Positions 43,212 through 50,697 of a stretch of DNA of 64,000 bases are shown in pieces (position 1 is the stretch's first letter; every line of letters begins with the position of its first letter). A model generated the notes under the pieces. It was not told the DNA's origin. It saw nothing but the letters and a program-made list of their open reading frames with translations, and did no database searches. This DNA is from Streptosporangium sandarakinum (GTDB lineage: Bacteria; Actinomycetota; Actinomycetes; Streptosporangiales; Streptosporangiaceae). Where the stretch lies: the NCBI RefSeq assembly GCF_013409935.1, contig NZ_JACCCO010000002.1, forward strand, positions 496,001-560,000, written 5' to 3'. A program made the translations under genes and the position numbers.

Positions 43212-44075
43212 TCAGTCCCGCCGCAGCGGGGGGAAGATCATGGAGGTCTGCAGCACCACGTTCTCCCACCGGTCGAGGGTGAGGCCGTACACCGCCATCC
43301 GCGCCGCCGCCCGTTTGAGGTCGATCTTCGGGTGGTCCGGCAGGAACTCGCAGGAGAGCAGCTCGGCCAGCGGGTGCGCGGTCCCGCCCGGCAGCAGCGC
43401 GGCCAGCTCGGCCCCCGCCCCCTGGCGGGTCAGCCCGGCCAGGCCGGGCGCCAGCTTGCGTCCCTCGGGGGTCAGCTCGTTCCAGACCGCGGCGACCAGC
43501 TTGGCGCGCAGCCCGGTGAGCACGTCGTCGTACTCCCTGGTCTCCCTGGGGATGCCCGCCTCCAGCAGCGCCACCAGGTCGCGCAGCTCCGCGGGGCCGC
43601 CGTCGAGCGGCCTGCCGAGTCCGGGGCCGAAGAACACCTCGGCCTCGTGCCGGGAGTCCTCGGGGCTGTCGGAGCTGTGCACGATGTCGAGCATGACGTT
43701 GATGCCGCGCAGGTCGCGGCGGATGGTGCCGGGCGCGGCCTCGGCGGGGTCGCTCGCGCCCTTGAGCGCGCGCAGCCGGGTGTGGCTCGTGCCGGGCGCG
43801 GCGTCCGCGCGCCTGTCCTCTACCAGCAGGGCGAGGGTGGGTCCGAGGTCGAACACCAGGTCGACCTGCCGGTAGAAGTAGGCCTTCCAGACGGAAGTGA
43901 TGTTGCGTTCCTGAAAGGCGTCCTGGTTGGGGGGCCGGTGCCACAGAACGTCGTACCGGACCGGCGAGAATCCGTTCTCCTCCAGAATGTCGAGGACGGG
44001 TCCGCACAGGTGACGTTCGAGCGCGTCGGGCGGTAGGAGGAACAGGACGGTCCTGTGCCACTCGATCGCGGTCAC
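43212..44075 (-). CDS. NDK-fold protein with C-terminal extension
   Basis: 287 residues. Residues 7-150 match nucleoside diphosphate kinase: H-R-T-V-L-F-L-L-P-P-D-A-L-E-R, G-P-T-L-A-L-L-V, A-A-P-G-T-I-R-R-D-L-R-G and V-H-S-S-D-S-P-E-D-S-R, keeping the active-site His (about 133). The phosphate-binding Lys of K-P-D is replaced (P-P-D), so ordinary NDK activity is doubtful. The last 135 residues are a unique helical extension. GTG 44075 follows GGGGAG. Last gene downstream of the six-peptide array. Confidence 0.75.
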   Translation of the reverse strand: MTAIEWHRTVLFLLPPDALERHLCGPVLDILEENGFSPVRYDVLWHRPPNQDAFQERNITSVWKAYFYRQVDLVFDLGPTLALLVEDRRADAAPGTSHTRLRALKGASDPAEAAPGTIRRDLRGINVMLDIVHSSDSPEDSRHEAEVFFGPGLGRPLDGGPAELRDLVALLEAGIPRETREYDDVLTGLRAKLVAAVWNELTPEGRKLAPGLAGLTRQGAGAELAALLPGGTAHPLAELLSCEFLPDHPKIDLKRAAARMAVYGLTLDRWENVVLQTSMIFPPLRRD

Positions 44076-44234
44076 CGATCACTCCCCGTTCGTTCGCCTC
44101 GGTTCTCCGGCCGGTCATGGTTCCCGGCCGGTTTCGGCTCGCGGCCGGCATCGGTTCTCCCCGATCCCAGCCGCCGGCTGACGCCGGTCCTCGCCGGCCT
44201 CAGCCCCTGATCCGGTTTCGTTCTCCGGCCCGGG

Positions 44235-44294
44235 TCAGCCCTTGGCCTGCTTCACGATGCGCGGCCTGCGGGCCGTCACGCGGTTACGGTCCAT
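44235..44294 (-). CDS. Array peptide 6 (19 residues)
   Basis: MDRNRVTARRPRIVKQAKG. The most divergent member: M-D-R, R-R-P-R and the final K-G remain, but L-L is replaced by T-A. Starts 3 nt after the stop of peptide 5, with AGGAAGGGG in the end of that ORF as ribosome binding site. 159 nt before the NDK-like gene. Confidence 0.75.
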   Translation of the reverse strand: MDRNRVTARRPRIVKQAKG

Positions 44295-44297
44295 CGG

Positions 44298-44357
44298 TCA
44301 CCCCTTCCTGGGTTTCGCCGTCCTGGGGCGGCGGAGCAACTGGTGCCTGCGGTCCAT
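44298..44357 (-). CDS. Array peptide 5 (19 residues)
   Basis: MDRRHQLLRRPRTAKPRKG. Almost the same as peptide 4 (two changes), so these two are a recent duplication. Starts 3 nt after peptide 4. Confidence 0.8.
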   Translation of the reverse strand: MDRRHQLLRRPRTAKPRKG

Positions 44358-44360
44358 CGG

Positions 44361-44420
44361 TCACCCCTTCTTGGGTTTCGCCGTCCTGGGGCGGCGGAGC
44401 AGATGGTGTCTGCGGTCCAT
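44361..44420 (-). CDS. Array peptide 4 (19 residues)
   Basis: MDRRHHLLRRPRTAKPKKG. Closest to the family consensus. Starts 2 nt after peptide 3 (TGACCATG); ribosome site GAGGAAGAGG inside the end of peptide 3. Confidence 0.8.
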   Translation of the reverse strand: MDRRHHLLRRPRTAKPKKG

Positions 44421-44422
44421 GG

Positions 44423-44482
44423 TCACCTCTTCCTCGGCTTGGAGGTCCTGGGCCGGCGGAGCAGATTGCACCCGCGGTCCAT
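44423..44482 (-). CDS. Array peptide 3 (19 residues)
   Basis: MDRGCNLLRRPRTSKPRKR. The only member with cysteine (position 5). Starts 2 nt after peptide 2. Confidence 0.8.
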   Translation of the reverse strand: MDRGCNLLRRPRTSKPRKR

Positions 44483-44484
44483 GG

Positions 44485-44544
44485 TCAGCTCTTCCTCGAC
44501 GCGACGGCCCTGGGCCGGCGGAGCAGTTTGCGCCTGCGGTCCAT
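44485..44544 (-). CDS. Array peptide 2 (19 residues)
   Basis: MDRRRKLLRRPRAVASRKS. Keeps M-D-R, L-L-R-R-P-R; the C-terminal K-P is replaced by A-S. Starts 2 nt after peptide 1. Confidence 0.8.
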   Translation of the reverse strand: MDRRRKLLRRPRAVASRKS

Positions 44545-44546
44545 GG

Positions 44547-44606
44547 TCACTTCCCCTTCGGTTTGACGGTCTTGGGACGGCGAAGGAGTTTCGCTTTCCG
44601 GTCCAT
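44547..44606 (-). CDS. Array peptide 1 (19 residues)
   Basis: MDRKAKLLRRPKTVKPKGK. First in transcription order; its ATG has a clear independent ribosome site (GGGAGG, 6 nt). Positively charged, no leader/core division visible, no membrane segment. Together with peptides 2-6 it forms an unbroken run of six 20-codon ORFs. Confidence 0.82.
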   Translation of the reverse strand: MDRKAKLLRRPKTVKPKGK

Positions 44607-44644
44607 ACCGATCCTCCCTTTCGGCCATGGATCACCGCCTAACA

Positions 44645-44696
44645 GGACAGGAAATGTCCCGCCGGGCCGATCCCTAATAAATGAGTTTTTAGGGAT
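44645..44696 (-). promoter_or_regulatory. AT-rich leader with two inverted repeats before the peptide array
   Basis: ATCCCTAA (44670-44677) pairs with TTAGGGAT (44689-44696) across 11 nt, and GGACA (44645-44649) with TGTCC (44655-44659). These lie in the 98-nt gap between the M16 stop and peptide 1 and could be a promoter/operator or an RNA structure that sets peptide expression apart from the upstream enzymes. Confidence 0.5.
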
Positions 44697-44705
44697 AAAT
44701 CAGCA

Positions 44706-45932
44706 TTAGTCAATACCGGCGATGGCGATGACGAGGGGGTCCATCGCCGCCCGCAGTGCGGCGAGCACGTCGTCCGAGGTCACCGCGCGGATCGCGGCGA
44801 CCTGCGCGTCGAGCGTCCAGTGCGGGTCACCGCCGAGCAGCCCGTACCGCCCGTACAGCAGCGCCTCCTCCAGCGACTCCTCGGCCTCCAGCCGGAACAG
44901 GCCGGCCGTACGGCGGGCCGCCAGCGCCACCTCCTCCCCGGTCCAGCCGAGCCCGGCGCGCTCCTCCAGCAGCGCCACGGCCGTCTCCACCACCTCGCCG
45001 ACGTTCTCGGGGGCCGTGGAGACGAATGCCCGCCACACCCCCGCGTCGCGGTAGGCGTTGGCGAACCCCCACATCTCGTACGACAGGCCGCGCCGGTTCC
45101 TGATCTCCTCGGTGAGCAGCGCCGAACTGGCGTCCGCGACCAGGTCCATGAGGACCTGCCAGGCGGGCAGCAGCCGGTCACCGTACGGCACCGCGGGCCC
45201 GCCGAGGACCACCCCCGCCGAGTCGCTGTTGAGCGCGAGCGTCCGCCGCCCGCCGCCGCCGAAGCGCGGCCGTTCCGGCACGGGGAGCGGGCCCGCGGGC
45301 GGCAGCGCGCCGAGCGGCCCGGTCTCCAGCGCCCGAAGCAGCGCCTCGGGGTCGGCTCCCCCGCAGATCACCGCGGCCACCGTCCCGGCGCGCGCCCACC
45401 GGGCGTGGTGGGCGCGCAGCGCCTCCAGCCCCAGCCGGCCGACGCTCCCGGCTGTCCCGCCGACGGGGCGGCCCAGGGCGCCGCCGGGGAAGGCCGCGTC
45501 GAAGAACAGGTCGTGGACCACGTCGGCGGGGTCGGACGCGGCCAGGCGCAGCTCCTCCTGGACCACCCTGCGCTCGGCCTCCAGCACCTCGGCGGTGATG
45601 ACCGGCTCGGCCAGCGCGCGCGACAGCACGTCCAGCGCGGCGAGCGTCTCGGAGGTGGGCACGCGGGCGTACAGCACGAGGTGGTCCCGGCTGGTGACCG
45701 CGTTGGCCTCGCCGCCGAGCGCCTCCAGCAGGTCCACCGGGCGGCCCCCTCCGGGCAGCGGGGCCTGCATCAGGATGTGCTCCAGCAGGTGGGTGCCGCC
45801 CGACAGGTCCTCGTCCTCGTATCTGGATCCGGTCAGCGTCCACAGCGTGACGGTCGTCACGCCGGCCCCGGGCCGGTGCAGGATCCAGGCGGGCACTCCG
45901 CCCGCGAGTTCGGCGCGGATCGGCTCCGTCAT
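44706..45932 (-). CDS. M16 family zinc peptidase
   Basis: 408 residues, a single M16 unit (two half-domains). The inverted zinc motif H-x-x-E-H is H-L-L-E-H near residue 47, with the distal Glu in V-V-Q-E-E-L-R near 122, so it should be active. M16 peptidases of this size process RiPP-type precursors (PqqF/PqqG-like) or signal peptides. It overlaps the upstream gene by 4 nt (ATGA) and is followed by the six-peptide array, making it the obvious candidate to cut those peptides. Confidence 0.85.
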   Translation of the reverse strand: MTEPIRAELAGGVPAWILHRPGAGVTTVTLWTLTGSRYEDEDLSGGTHLLEHILMQAPLPGGGRPVDLLEALGGEANAVTSRDHLVLYARVPTSETLAALDVLSRALAEPVITAEVLEAERRVVQEELRLAASDPADVVHDLFFDAAFPGGALGRPVGGTAGSVGRLGLEALRAHHARWARAGTVAAVICGGADPEALLRALETGPLGALPPAGPLPVPERPRFGGGGRRTLALNSDSAGVVLGGPAVPYGDRLLPAWQVLMDLVADASSALLTEEIRNRRGLSYEMWGFANAYRDAGVWRAFVSTAPENVGEVVETAVALLEERAGLGWTGEEVALAARRTAGLFRLEAEESLEEALLYGRYGLLGGDPHWTLDAQVAAIRAVTSDDVLAALRAAMDPLVIAIAGID

Positions 45933-47146
45933 CCCCGGTCCTCCTCGCGCATGCCGCCCGTCGCCTTCTCCCCCTGCGGCTCCTCGCGCATGCCGCCTGC
46001 GACCTTCGCCCCCGCCAGCAGTTCCTCGTCTATCTCGTCGCCGTGGACCAGGACGAACCCGCCCACCGGTGTGTGCGCCCACAGCGCCCCGCCGCGCTCG
46101 ATCAGCGTGAGCCCCTCCGCCCGGTGGTCGTCGCCCTCGACGGGCAGCGCGAAGAGCGGCAGCCCCGCGTCGAGCGCGACGCGCGGGCTCATCCTGCGCG
46201 ACACGGCGTCCCAGGCCCGCCTGCCGAGCATGCCCGCGGAGCCGTTCACCATGCCGTTCTGCAGCGCGGTCACCGCCAGGCCGAACGGCCGCCGCAGCCC
46301 GCTCGCCGCGGTCGCCCGCCGCCACATGCGGCTGGCCCGGACCAGGGCCCGCTCGTCCCCCGGCAGGCGGGGGACGGTGAACGGGCTCTCCTCCAGCAGG
46401 GCCGCCAGCTCCGCGTACTCGGGCCACAGCGCCAGCTCGTGGACCGCGAGCGCGCAGGACGCGAGCAGCCGCCGCGGGGCCCCGGTCAGCAGCACGGCGG
46501 CGTCGACGAGGTCGCGGGCCCGGTACGGCTGCTCGAACCGCTCGAAGAGCAGCGCGACCAGGTTCTTGACCACGGGGTCGGCGCACAGGGCGGGCAGCGC
46601 CGTACGGACCGGCACCCCGATCCGGTCGCCGACCAGCGGCGTGGTGCTCAGCTCGATGCCGTACGGCAGCGCGTACGGATCCTCCGGGAGCCTGCGGAGG
46701 CTGAGCAGGAACTGCAGGTCCCCGCCGGCCAGCATGAAGGTCGCCGTGTGCATCGACCAGCCGTCCGCGAGCAGCAGGCCCGCGGCCTCCCAGAGCCGGT
46801 CCCGCCGAGGGAACCAGTAGTCCAGGTCGTTCATGTAGCGCACCAGCGCGTCCGGGTAGCGGTCGGCGACCTCCAGGCCCTTGAGCGGCACCGCCTCCGG
46901 CCACGCCCGGCCGAGACCCGCCTGCAGCCCGCGGTAGAAGTCCGTCCGGGCCCGCTGCTGCCGCAGCTCGTGCGAGAGGGCGGGCCCGAGGTCGCGCCCC
47001 TCCCGTTCCCAGGCGCTCAGCAGCGTCGCCACCAGGGACGGCTGCTCGCGGCGGGCGACGTGGAGGATCTCGCCGGGCGTCTCCTCCTGCTGCCCCGTGA
47101 CCAGGGTCAGCACTTCCTCCAGGTCACCGGACGTCAGCTCGATCAC
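45929..47146 (-). CDS. NTP_transf_5-like nucleotidyltransferase family protein
   Basis: 405 residues. The central segment V-P-L-K-G-L-E-V-A-D-R-Y-P-D-A-L-V-R-Y-M-N-D-L-D-Y-W-F fits the 'uncharacterised nucleotidyltransferase' family PF14907, with L-K-G and a D-x-D-like N-D-L-D. Such proteins accompany several peptide-biosynthesis clusters, but activity is unproven. A C-terminal part (L-P-L-F-A-L-P-V-E-G) looks like a short beta domain with a duplicated G-G-M-R-E-E tail. GTG 47146 has GGAAGG upstream. First gene of the minus-strand peptide operon. Confidence 0.65.
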   Translation of the reverse strand: MIELTSGDLEEVLTLVTGQQEETPGEILHVARREQPSLVATLLSAWEREGRDLGPALSHELRQQRARTDFYRGLQAGLGRAWPEAVPLKGLEVADRYPDALVRYMNDLDYWFPRRDRLWEAAGLLLADGWSMHTATFMLAGGDLQFLLSLRRLPEDPYALPYGIELSTTPLVGDRIGVPVRTALPALCADPVVKNLVALLFERFEQPYRARDLVDAAVLLTGAPRRLLASCALAVHELALWPEYAELAALLEESPFTVPRLPGDERALVRASRMWRRATAASGLRRPFGLAVTALQNGMVNGSAGMLGRRAWDAVSRRMSPRVALDAGLPLFALPVEGDDHRAEGLTLIERGGALWAHTPVGGFVLVHGDEIDEELLAGAKVAGGMREEPQGEKATGGMREEDRG

Positions 47147-47488
47147 CGCGTTCCGCCTTCCACGCGCGCCGGCCGGGATAGTGGATCTTCTGCCGACTGT
47201 GACAGATGGGATTACCCCCGACAAGAGGCGACCGGCCGTTCATGACGTTCACCGCGTTCATGGGGTTCATGGCGGAGCGCGCCCGGGGTCTCCCGGGACC
47301 GAAGCGCCGACAGATCGGGGATTGACGAAATTTAGTTACATGCTTTTCATGTGAAAAGTCAGGAAATTTCGTGCTACTGCGCCGCCTGATCGGGCCCCCG
47401 ACGCCCCGACGTCACCCCCACCTGATCGGGCCCCTCGGCACCCACCTCACCCCCCACCCCCACCTCCCTTCCCCCCAGGAGGACGCGC
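47147..47488. other. Divergent control region
   Basis: No gene recognised. It contains CGAAATTT (47326-47333) pairing with AAATTTCG (47364-47371) around an AT-rich centre, the likely promoter/operator region of one or both flanking operons. GTTCATG is repeated around 47238-47270, and a direct repeat CCTGATCGGGCCCC occurs near 47386 and 47420. Confidence 0.5.
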
Positions 47489-47938
47489 ATGACGCGCAGC
47501 CAGCCCACCGACCCGCCCATCGACCTCCTCGCGGCCGTACAGGGAGAGGTCTCCTGGTTCTGCTGCGGCACGGCCTGGGGGCCGTGCAGCAGCACCGGCA
47601 AAGGCGCCTGCGGCACCTGCAACTCGGGAAGCCTGCAACACGCCTGGCCCAACACCTCCGACGCCTGCTGGTCGATCACCCGGCCGGACAGCTGCGGGGT
47701 GTCGCTGAGCCGGAGGACCTGCGGCTTCCAGCACCGGATCACCTCGCTGTGCGGCGGCGGCAGCGTCGTCACCTCCATCGCCGACTGCGGCCCGCAGACG
47801 GACCTGTTCTGCGGCGAGCGGAGCTGCTGCGGCTCGACCTGCGCGAGCAACCGCCTGATCGACCTGACCCCGGCCGCCTACAGCCGGATCGCCAGCCTGT
47901 CCACCGGCCTGCGGCCGTGCGAGATCTCGACCCCCTAG
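47489..47938 (+). CDS. Cysteine-rich double-psi beta-barrel (RlpA-like) protein
   Basis: 149 residues with 15 cysteines. The frame of an RlpA/DPBB domain is visible: G-E-V-S-W-F near 19, A-D-C-G-P near 98 in place of N-D-R-G-P, and N-R-L-I-D-L-T-P-A-A-Y-S-R-I-A-S-L-S-T-G at 120-139 as the closing helix. No N-terminal signal peptide can be seen, odd for a disulfide-rich protein. AGGAGG precedes ATG 47489. Ten nucleotides later comes a Tat-exported protein and then a MauE-type membrane protein. Confidence 0.7.
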   Translation: MTRSQPTDPPIDLLAAVQGEVSWFCCGTAWGPCSSTGKGACGTCNSGSLQHAWPNTSDACWSITRPDSCGVSLSRRTCGFQHRITSLCGGGSVVTSIADCGPQTDLFCGERSCCGSTCASNRLIDLTPAAYSRIASLSTGLRPCEISTP

Positions 47939-47948
47939 GAGGCCGACG

Positions 47949-48545
47949 ATGACCAGCAGAAGGCAACTGCTCAAGTCCGCCCTCCTCGGGGGCGGGGCCG
48001 GTGTCGTCGCCGCGACCGCGCTGGGATCGCTCGGGCCGGAGGCGGCCTTCGGCGCCGCCGCCCCCGACGTCGCGCCAGGCGCGCCCGACCCCGACTTCGC
48101 CGAGGGCCGCATCCGTTCCGTCAAGGAGAACACCCTCCTCGTCCTGGGGTCGAACATGGTGTTCCACCGCATCAGGATCGTGGACGGAACGAGCCTGTGG
48201 AAGCTGGGCCCCACCACCTTCGACCAGGCGAAACCCGGTGACGGCCTCTACGCCCGCGGGGTCCGCATGCCGGACGGCGTGCTGGCGGCCGAGGCGGTGT
48301 GGCTCAACATCGTCAACATCAAGGGACACGTCCGGAACATCACCGCCGAGCGGATCCACCTCGACCACAAGGGTCAGCAGGTCCTCTGCCATCGCGTGCC
48401 GGGCAAATCCGTCGCCATCTACTCCGACGCGCCGCCCTCCGGTGACCTGTCGCTGCTGCGCGTGGGCCAGCACGTGCAGGTCATGGGCGCCTGGCGGCCC
48501 GACACCAACGAGGTCGACATCGCCACCGTCTTCTCCGCCCACTAG
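47949..48545 (+). CDS. Tat-exported OB-fold-like cell-surface protein
   Basis: 198 residues. Twin-arginine signal T-S-R-R-Q-L-L-K-S with a hydrophobic stretch to about residue 40. The mature part consists of two beta-rich repeats (E-G-R-I-R-S-V-K-E-N-T-L-L-V-L and K-G-H-V-R-N-I-T-A-E-R-I-H-L) like DUF5666/OB-fold domains. Could escort the cysteine-rich protein through the Tat system as a complex. AGGAGG precedes the start. Confidence 0.7.
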   Translation: MTSRRQLLKSALLGGGAGVVAATALGSLGPEAAFGAAAPDVAPGAPDPDFAEGRIRSVKENTLLVLGSNMVFHRIRIVDGTSLWKLGPTTFDQAKPGDGLYARGVRMPDGVLAAEAVWLNIVNIKGHVRNITAERIHLDHKGQQVLCHRVPGKSVAIYSDAPPSGDLSLLRVGQHVQVMGAWRPDTNEVDIATVFSAH

Positions 48546-48554
48546 GAGCGACAG

Positions 48555-49331
48555 ATGCAAGGGATCGCCGCGCTGCAGCCGTACGTGATCAGCCTCTTCC
48601 TCCTCTGGGCCGCCCTGCTGAAACTGCTCGACCGGCGGATGCGGGCACAGGCCGGGCAGACCGCGCTGGCCAGGCTGGTCGGCCCGGCGCGGGCGGTTCC
48701 CGCGCTCCGGCTCGTCGGGGTGCTGGAGCTCGCGGTGGCGGCGGCGCTGCTGCTGCCGCCCCCGTCTCCTGCGGAGGGTGTGGCCGCCGCCGCGCTCTCC
48801 GCGGGGTTCCTCGGCTATCTCGCCTACGCGCACCGGGTGGCGCCCACCTCGTCGTGCGGCTGCCTGGGCGCGCACTCGCGCCCCGTCGACCGGCGCGGCT
48901 TCGTCCGGGCCGGGCTCCTGCTCGCCATGAGCCTCGTGGCGATCGGGGCGGAGCCGTACCCGATGGACCCGTCGCTCGTGGCGCTGGGCCTGGCGGAGGC
49001 CGTCGCCCTGCTGGGGCTCTCGGCGGAGCTGGACCGCCACTGGCTCACCCCCCTGCGCCGGCTGCGTGTACGGCTGCGCAGACCGCTCGCCCCGCCCTCC
49101 CCCGGCGAGGTCCCGCTGGAGGTCACGCTGCGCCTGCTGTACCTCAGCCCCGCCTACTGCTCGGCGTCCGCCCTGCTCACCTCGGACGTCCAGGACACCT
49201 GGGACGAGGACGGCCTGCGGTTCGTGGTCTACGGGGCCGGTCAGCGGACGGCGGTGTTCGCCGCCCCGCTCGCCGGCGGCGACCCGTCGGCCGTCCGCGT
49301 CGCCCTCACCGAGGTCCCCGCCCTCACCTGA
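48555..49331 (+). CDS. MauE/DoxX-family membrane protein
   Basis: 258 residues. Four membrane segments in the first 150 residues with the MauE motif A-P-T-S-S-C-G-C-L-G-A near 97-107, a C-x-C likely to take part in disulfide formation. The C-terminal 90 residues are soluble and not found in standard MauE. MauE matures the cysteine-rich small subunit of methylamine dehydrogenase; here the client is probably the 15-Cys protein two genes upstream. No methylamine dehydrogenase is encoded here. Confidence 0.8.
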   Translation: MQGIAALQPYVISLFLLWAALLKLLDRRMRAQAGQTALARLVGPARAVPALRLVGVLELAVAAALLLPPPSPAEGVAAAALSAGFLGYLAYAHRVAPTSSCGCLGAHSRPVDRRGFVRAGLLLAMSLVAIGAEPYPMDPSLVALGLAEAVALLGLSAELDRHWLTPLRRLRVRLRRPLAPPSPGEVPLEVTLRLLYLSPAYCSASALLTSDVQDTWDEDGLRFVVYGAGQRTAVFAAPLAGGDPSAVRVALTEVPALT

Positions 49332-49428
49332 CCACCCGTCGAACCCGTCAGGACACCGCACGAACGACCGCCCCTCGTCCGGTACGGCACCGCACACCCG
49401 CCGGGCGGGGGGGTGACACGGATGTCGC

Positions 49429-49458
49429 GCGACGGGAGTCCGAGCCGGCTCCCGTCGC
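49429..49458. terminator. Terminator hairpin between convergent genes
   Basis: GCGACGGGAG (49429-49438) pairs with CTCCCGTCGC (49449-49458), perfect 10-bp stem with a 10-nt loop, between the MauE-like gene and the oxidoreductase gene. Confidence 0.75.
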
Positions 49459-49480
49459 CGCGAGTCCGGGGCCCTCCGCC

Positions 49481-50470
49481 TCAGGCCGCTCCGGGCACGG
49501 TGACGACGACCTTGCCGCCCGGGTGCCCCCCGGTGAGGTGGCGGATCGCGTCGGGCACGGCGGCGAGGGGATAGACACGGTCGATCACCGGGGTGACGGC
49601 GCCGGACTCGACGAGCCGGGTCAGTTCCTCCAGGTGCTCGGCGCGCTCTCTCGACATGAGCGGGCGAAGCCGCTGTCCCGTGAACATCGACAGCAGCGGC
49701 GCCCGGAACGTGCGCCCCATGCCCCCGGTGAAGCGGTACGCGGTGTGCCCGCCGCCGACGACGACCAGCGTCCCCCGCGGCGTCAGGACGCGACGCAGCA
49801 GGGACAGCGGCCGGTTTCCGGCGGTGTCGATGACGACGTCGTAACGTCGCCCGTCCCGGTCGATCTCCCCGTGGGCGTAGTCGATGACGTCGTCGGCCCC
49901 GAGCGACCGGACGAGCCCGGCCTTCGCCGCCCCGCACACGCCGGTGACGCTCGCGCCGTCGGCCTTGGCGATCTGCACGGCGAACGACCCCACGCCTCCC
50001 GACGCGCCGATCACCAGCACCCGCTGCCCCGGCCGTACGCGGGCGCCGTGCCGTACGGCCTGCAACGCCGTCATGCCGGAGACCGGCACCGCGGCGGCCT
50101 GCTCGAACGTGAGGTCGGCCGGCTTCGGCGCGAGCCTGCTCTGCCGGGCGCTCGCGTACTCGGCGTACGAGCCGCTCTCGCAGGTGCCGTACACCTCCTG
50201 ACCCGGCTGGAACCGGGTCACGCGGGCGCCGACGGCCGCCACCACCCCGGCCACGTCACGGCCCCGGACCGCGACCTTGGGCCGGCGCAGCCCGAAGCCC
50301 GCGACGCGCATGAGGTACGGCCGGCCGGTCATGAGGACCCAAACGCCGGGGTCCACCGCGGCGGCGCGGACCTCGACGAGCACCTCCTCGTCACCGATCC
50401 CGGGGCGGTCGACGTCGCCCAGGCGGAGCACATCCGCCGGGCCGTACGCGTCCTGGACGATGGCTTTCAT
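49481..50470 (-). CDS. Quinone oxidoreductase-like MDR family protein
   Basis: 329 residues, zinc-free medium-chain dehydrogenase/reductase. N-terminal GroES fold (V-L-V-E-V-R-A-A-A-V-D-P-G-V), G-R-D-V-A-G-V-V, and the NADP-binding A-S-G-G-V-G-S-F-A-V-Q-I-A-K near 155. Reduces quinones or enones. Its start overlaps the XRE gene stop (ATGA), so it is the third gene of a coupled operon. Confidence 0.9.
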   Translation of the reverse strand: MKAIVQDAYGPADVLRLGDVDRPGIGDEEVLVEVRAAAVDPGVWVLMTGRPYLMRVAGFGLRRPKVAVRGRDVAGVVAAVGARVTRFQPGQEVYGTCESGSYAEYASARQSRLAPKPADLTFEQAAAVPVSGMTALQAVRHGARVRPGQRVLVIGASGGVGSFAVQIAKADGASVTGVCGAAKAGLVRSLGADDVIDYAHGEIDRDGRRYDVVIDTAGNRPLSLLRRVLTPRGTLVVVGGGHTAYRFTGGMGRTFRAPLLSMFTGQRLRPLMSRERAEHLEELTRLVESGAVTPVIDRVYPLAAVPDAIRHLTGGHPGGKVVVTVPGAA

Positions 50471-50697
50471 GGCGTTCCTTCCGGGGGGTCTGGGTACTGG
50501 AACACGTCGTCGAGCGGAGCGCCGAACACCCGGGCGATCCGGAAGGCCATCTCCAGGGAGGGCGAGTACCGGCCCTGCTCGATGGCGATGACCGTCTGCC
50601 TGGTCACACCGATGCGTTCGGCCAGTTCGGCCTGGGTCATCTCGTCGTGGGCGAACCGCAGCGCGCGGATGCGGTTGGTCACGTGTGTCGGCTTCAC
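50467..50697 (-). CDS. XRE-family helix-turn-helix regulator
   Basis: 76 residues, only an HTH domain: M-T-Q-A-E-L-A-E-R-I-G-V-T-R-Q-T-V-I-A-I-E-Q-G-R-Y-S-P-S-L. Like the YozG/compact XRE regulators often paired with a small membrane protein. GTG 50697 overlaps the membrane protein stop (GTGA). Probably binds the 21-bp repeats upstream of the operon. Confidence 0.88.
   Translation of the reverse strand: MKPTHVTNRIRALRFAHDEMTQAELAERIGVTRQTVIAIEQGRYSPSLEMAFRIARVFGAPLDDVFQYPDPPEGTP

Noticed and set aside
44076-44234. A seventh peptide between peptide 6 and the NDK-like gene
   Set aside because: No M-D-R start or R-R-P-R motif and no 20-codon ORF; an ATG near 44151 opens only the shadow frame of the NDK-like gene.
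44235-44606. Reading the array as one longer protein or as a frameshifted gene
   Set aside because: Each unit has its own stop and start in a new frame and its own ribosome site; length and start motif repeat six times, so separate genes explain it better. Plus-strand frames through the same stretch (such as the one from 44242) read the repeats as Leu/Gly/Ser-rich shadow.
47489-49331. Methylamine dehydrogenase operon (because of MauE)
   Set aside because: There is no large subunit, no MauG or tryptophan tryptophylquinone residues; the Cys-rich protein fits a DPBB fold instead.
49481-50470. Zinc-dependent alcohol dehydrogenase
   Set aside because: The structural and catalytic zinc ligands are absent; quinone oxidoreductase type is the better call.
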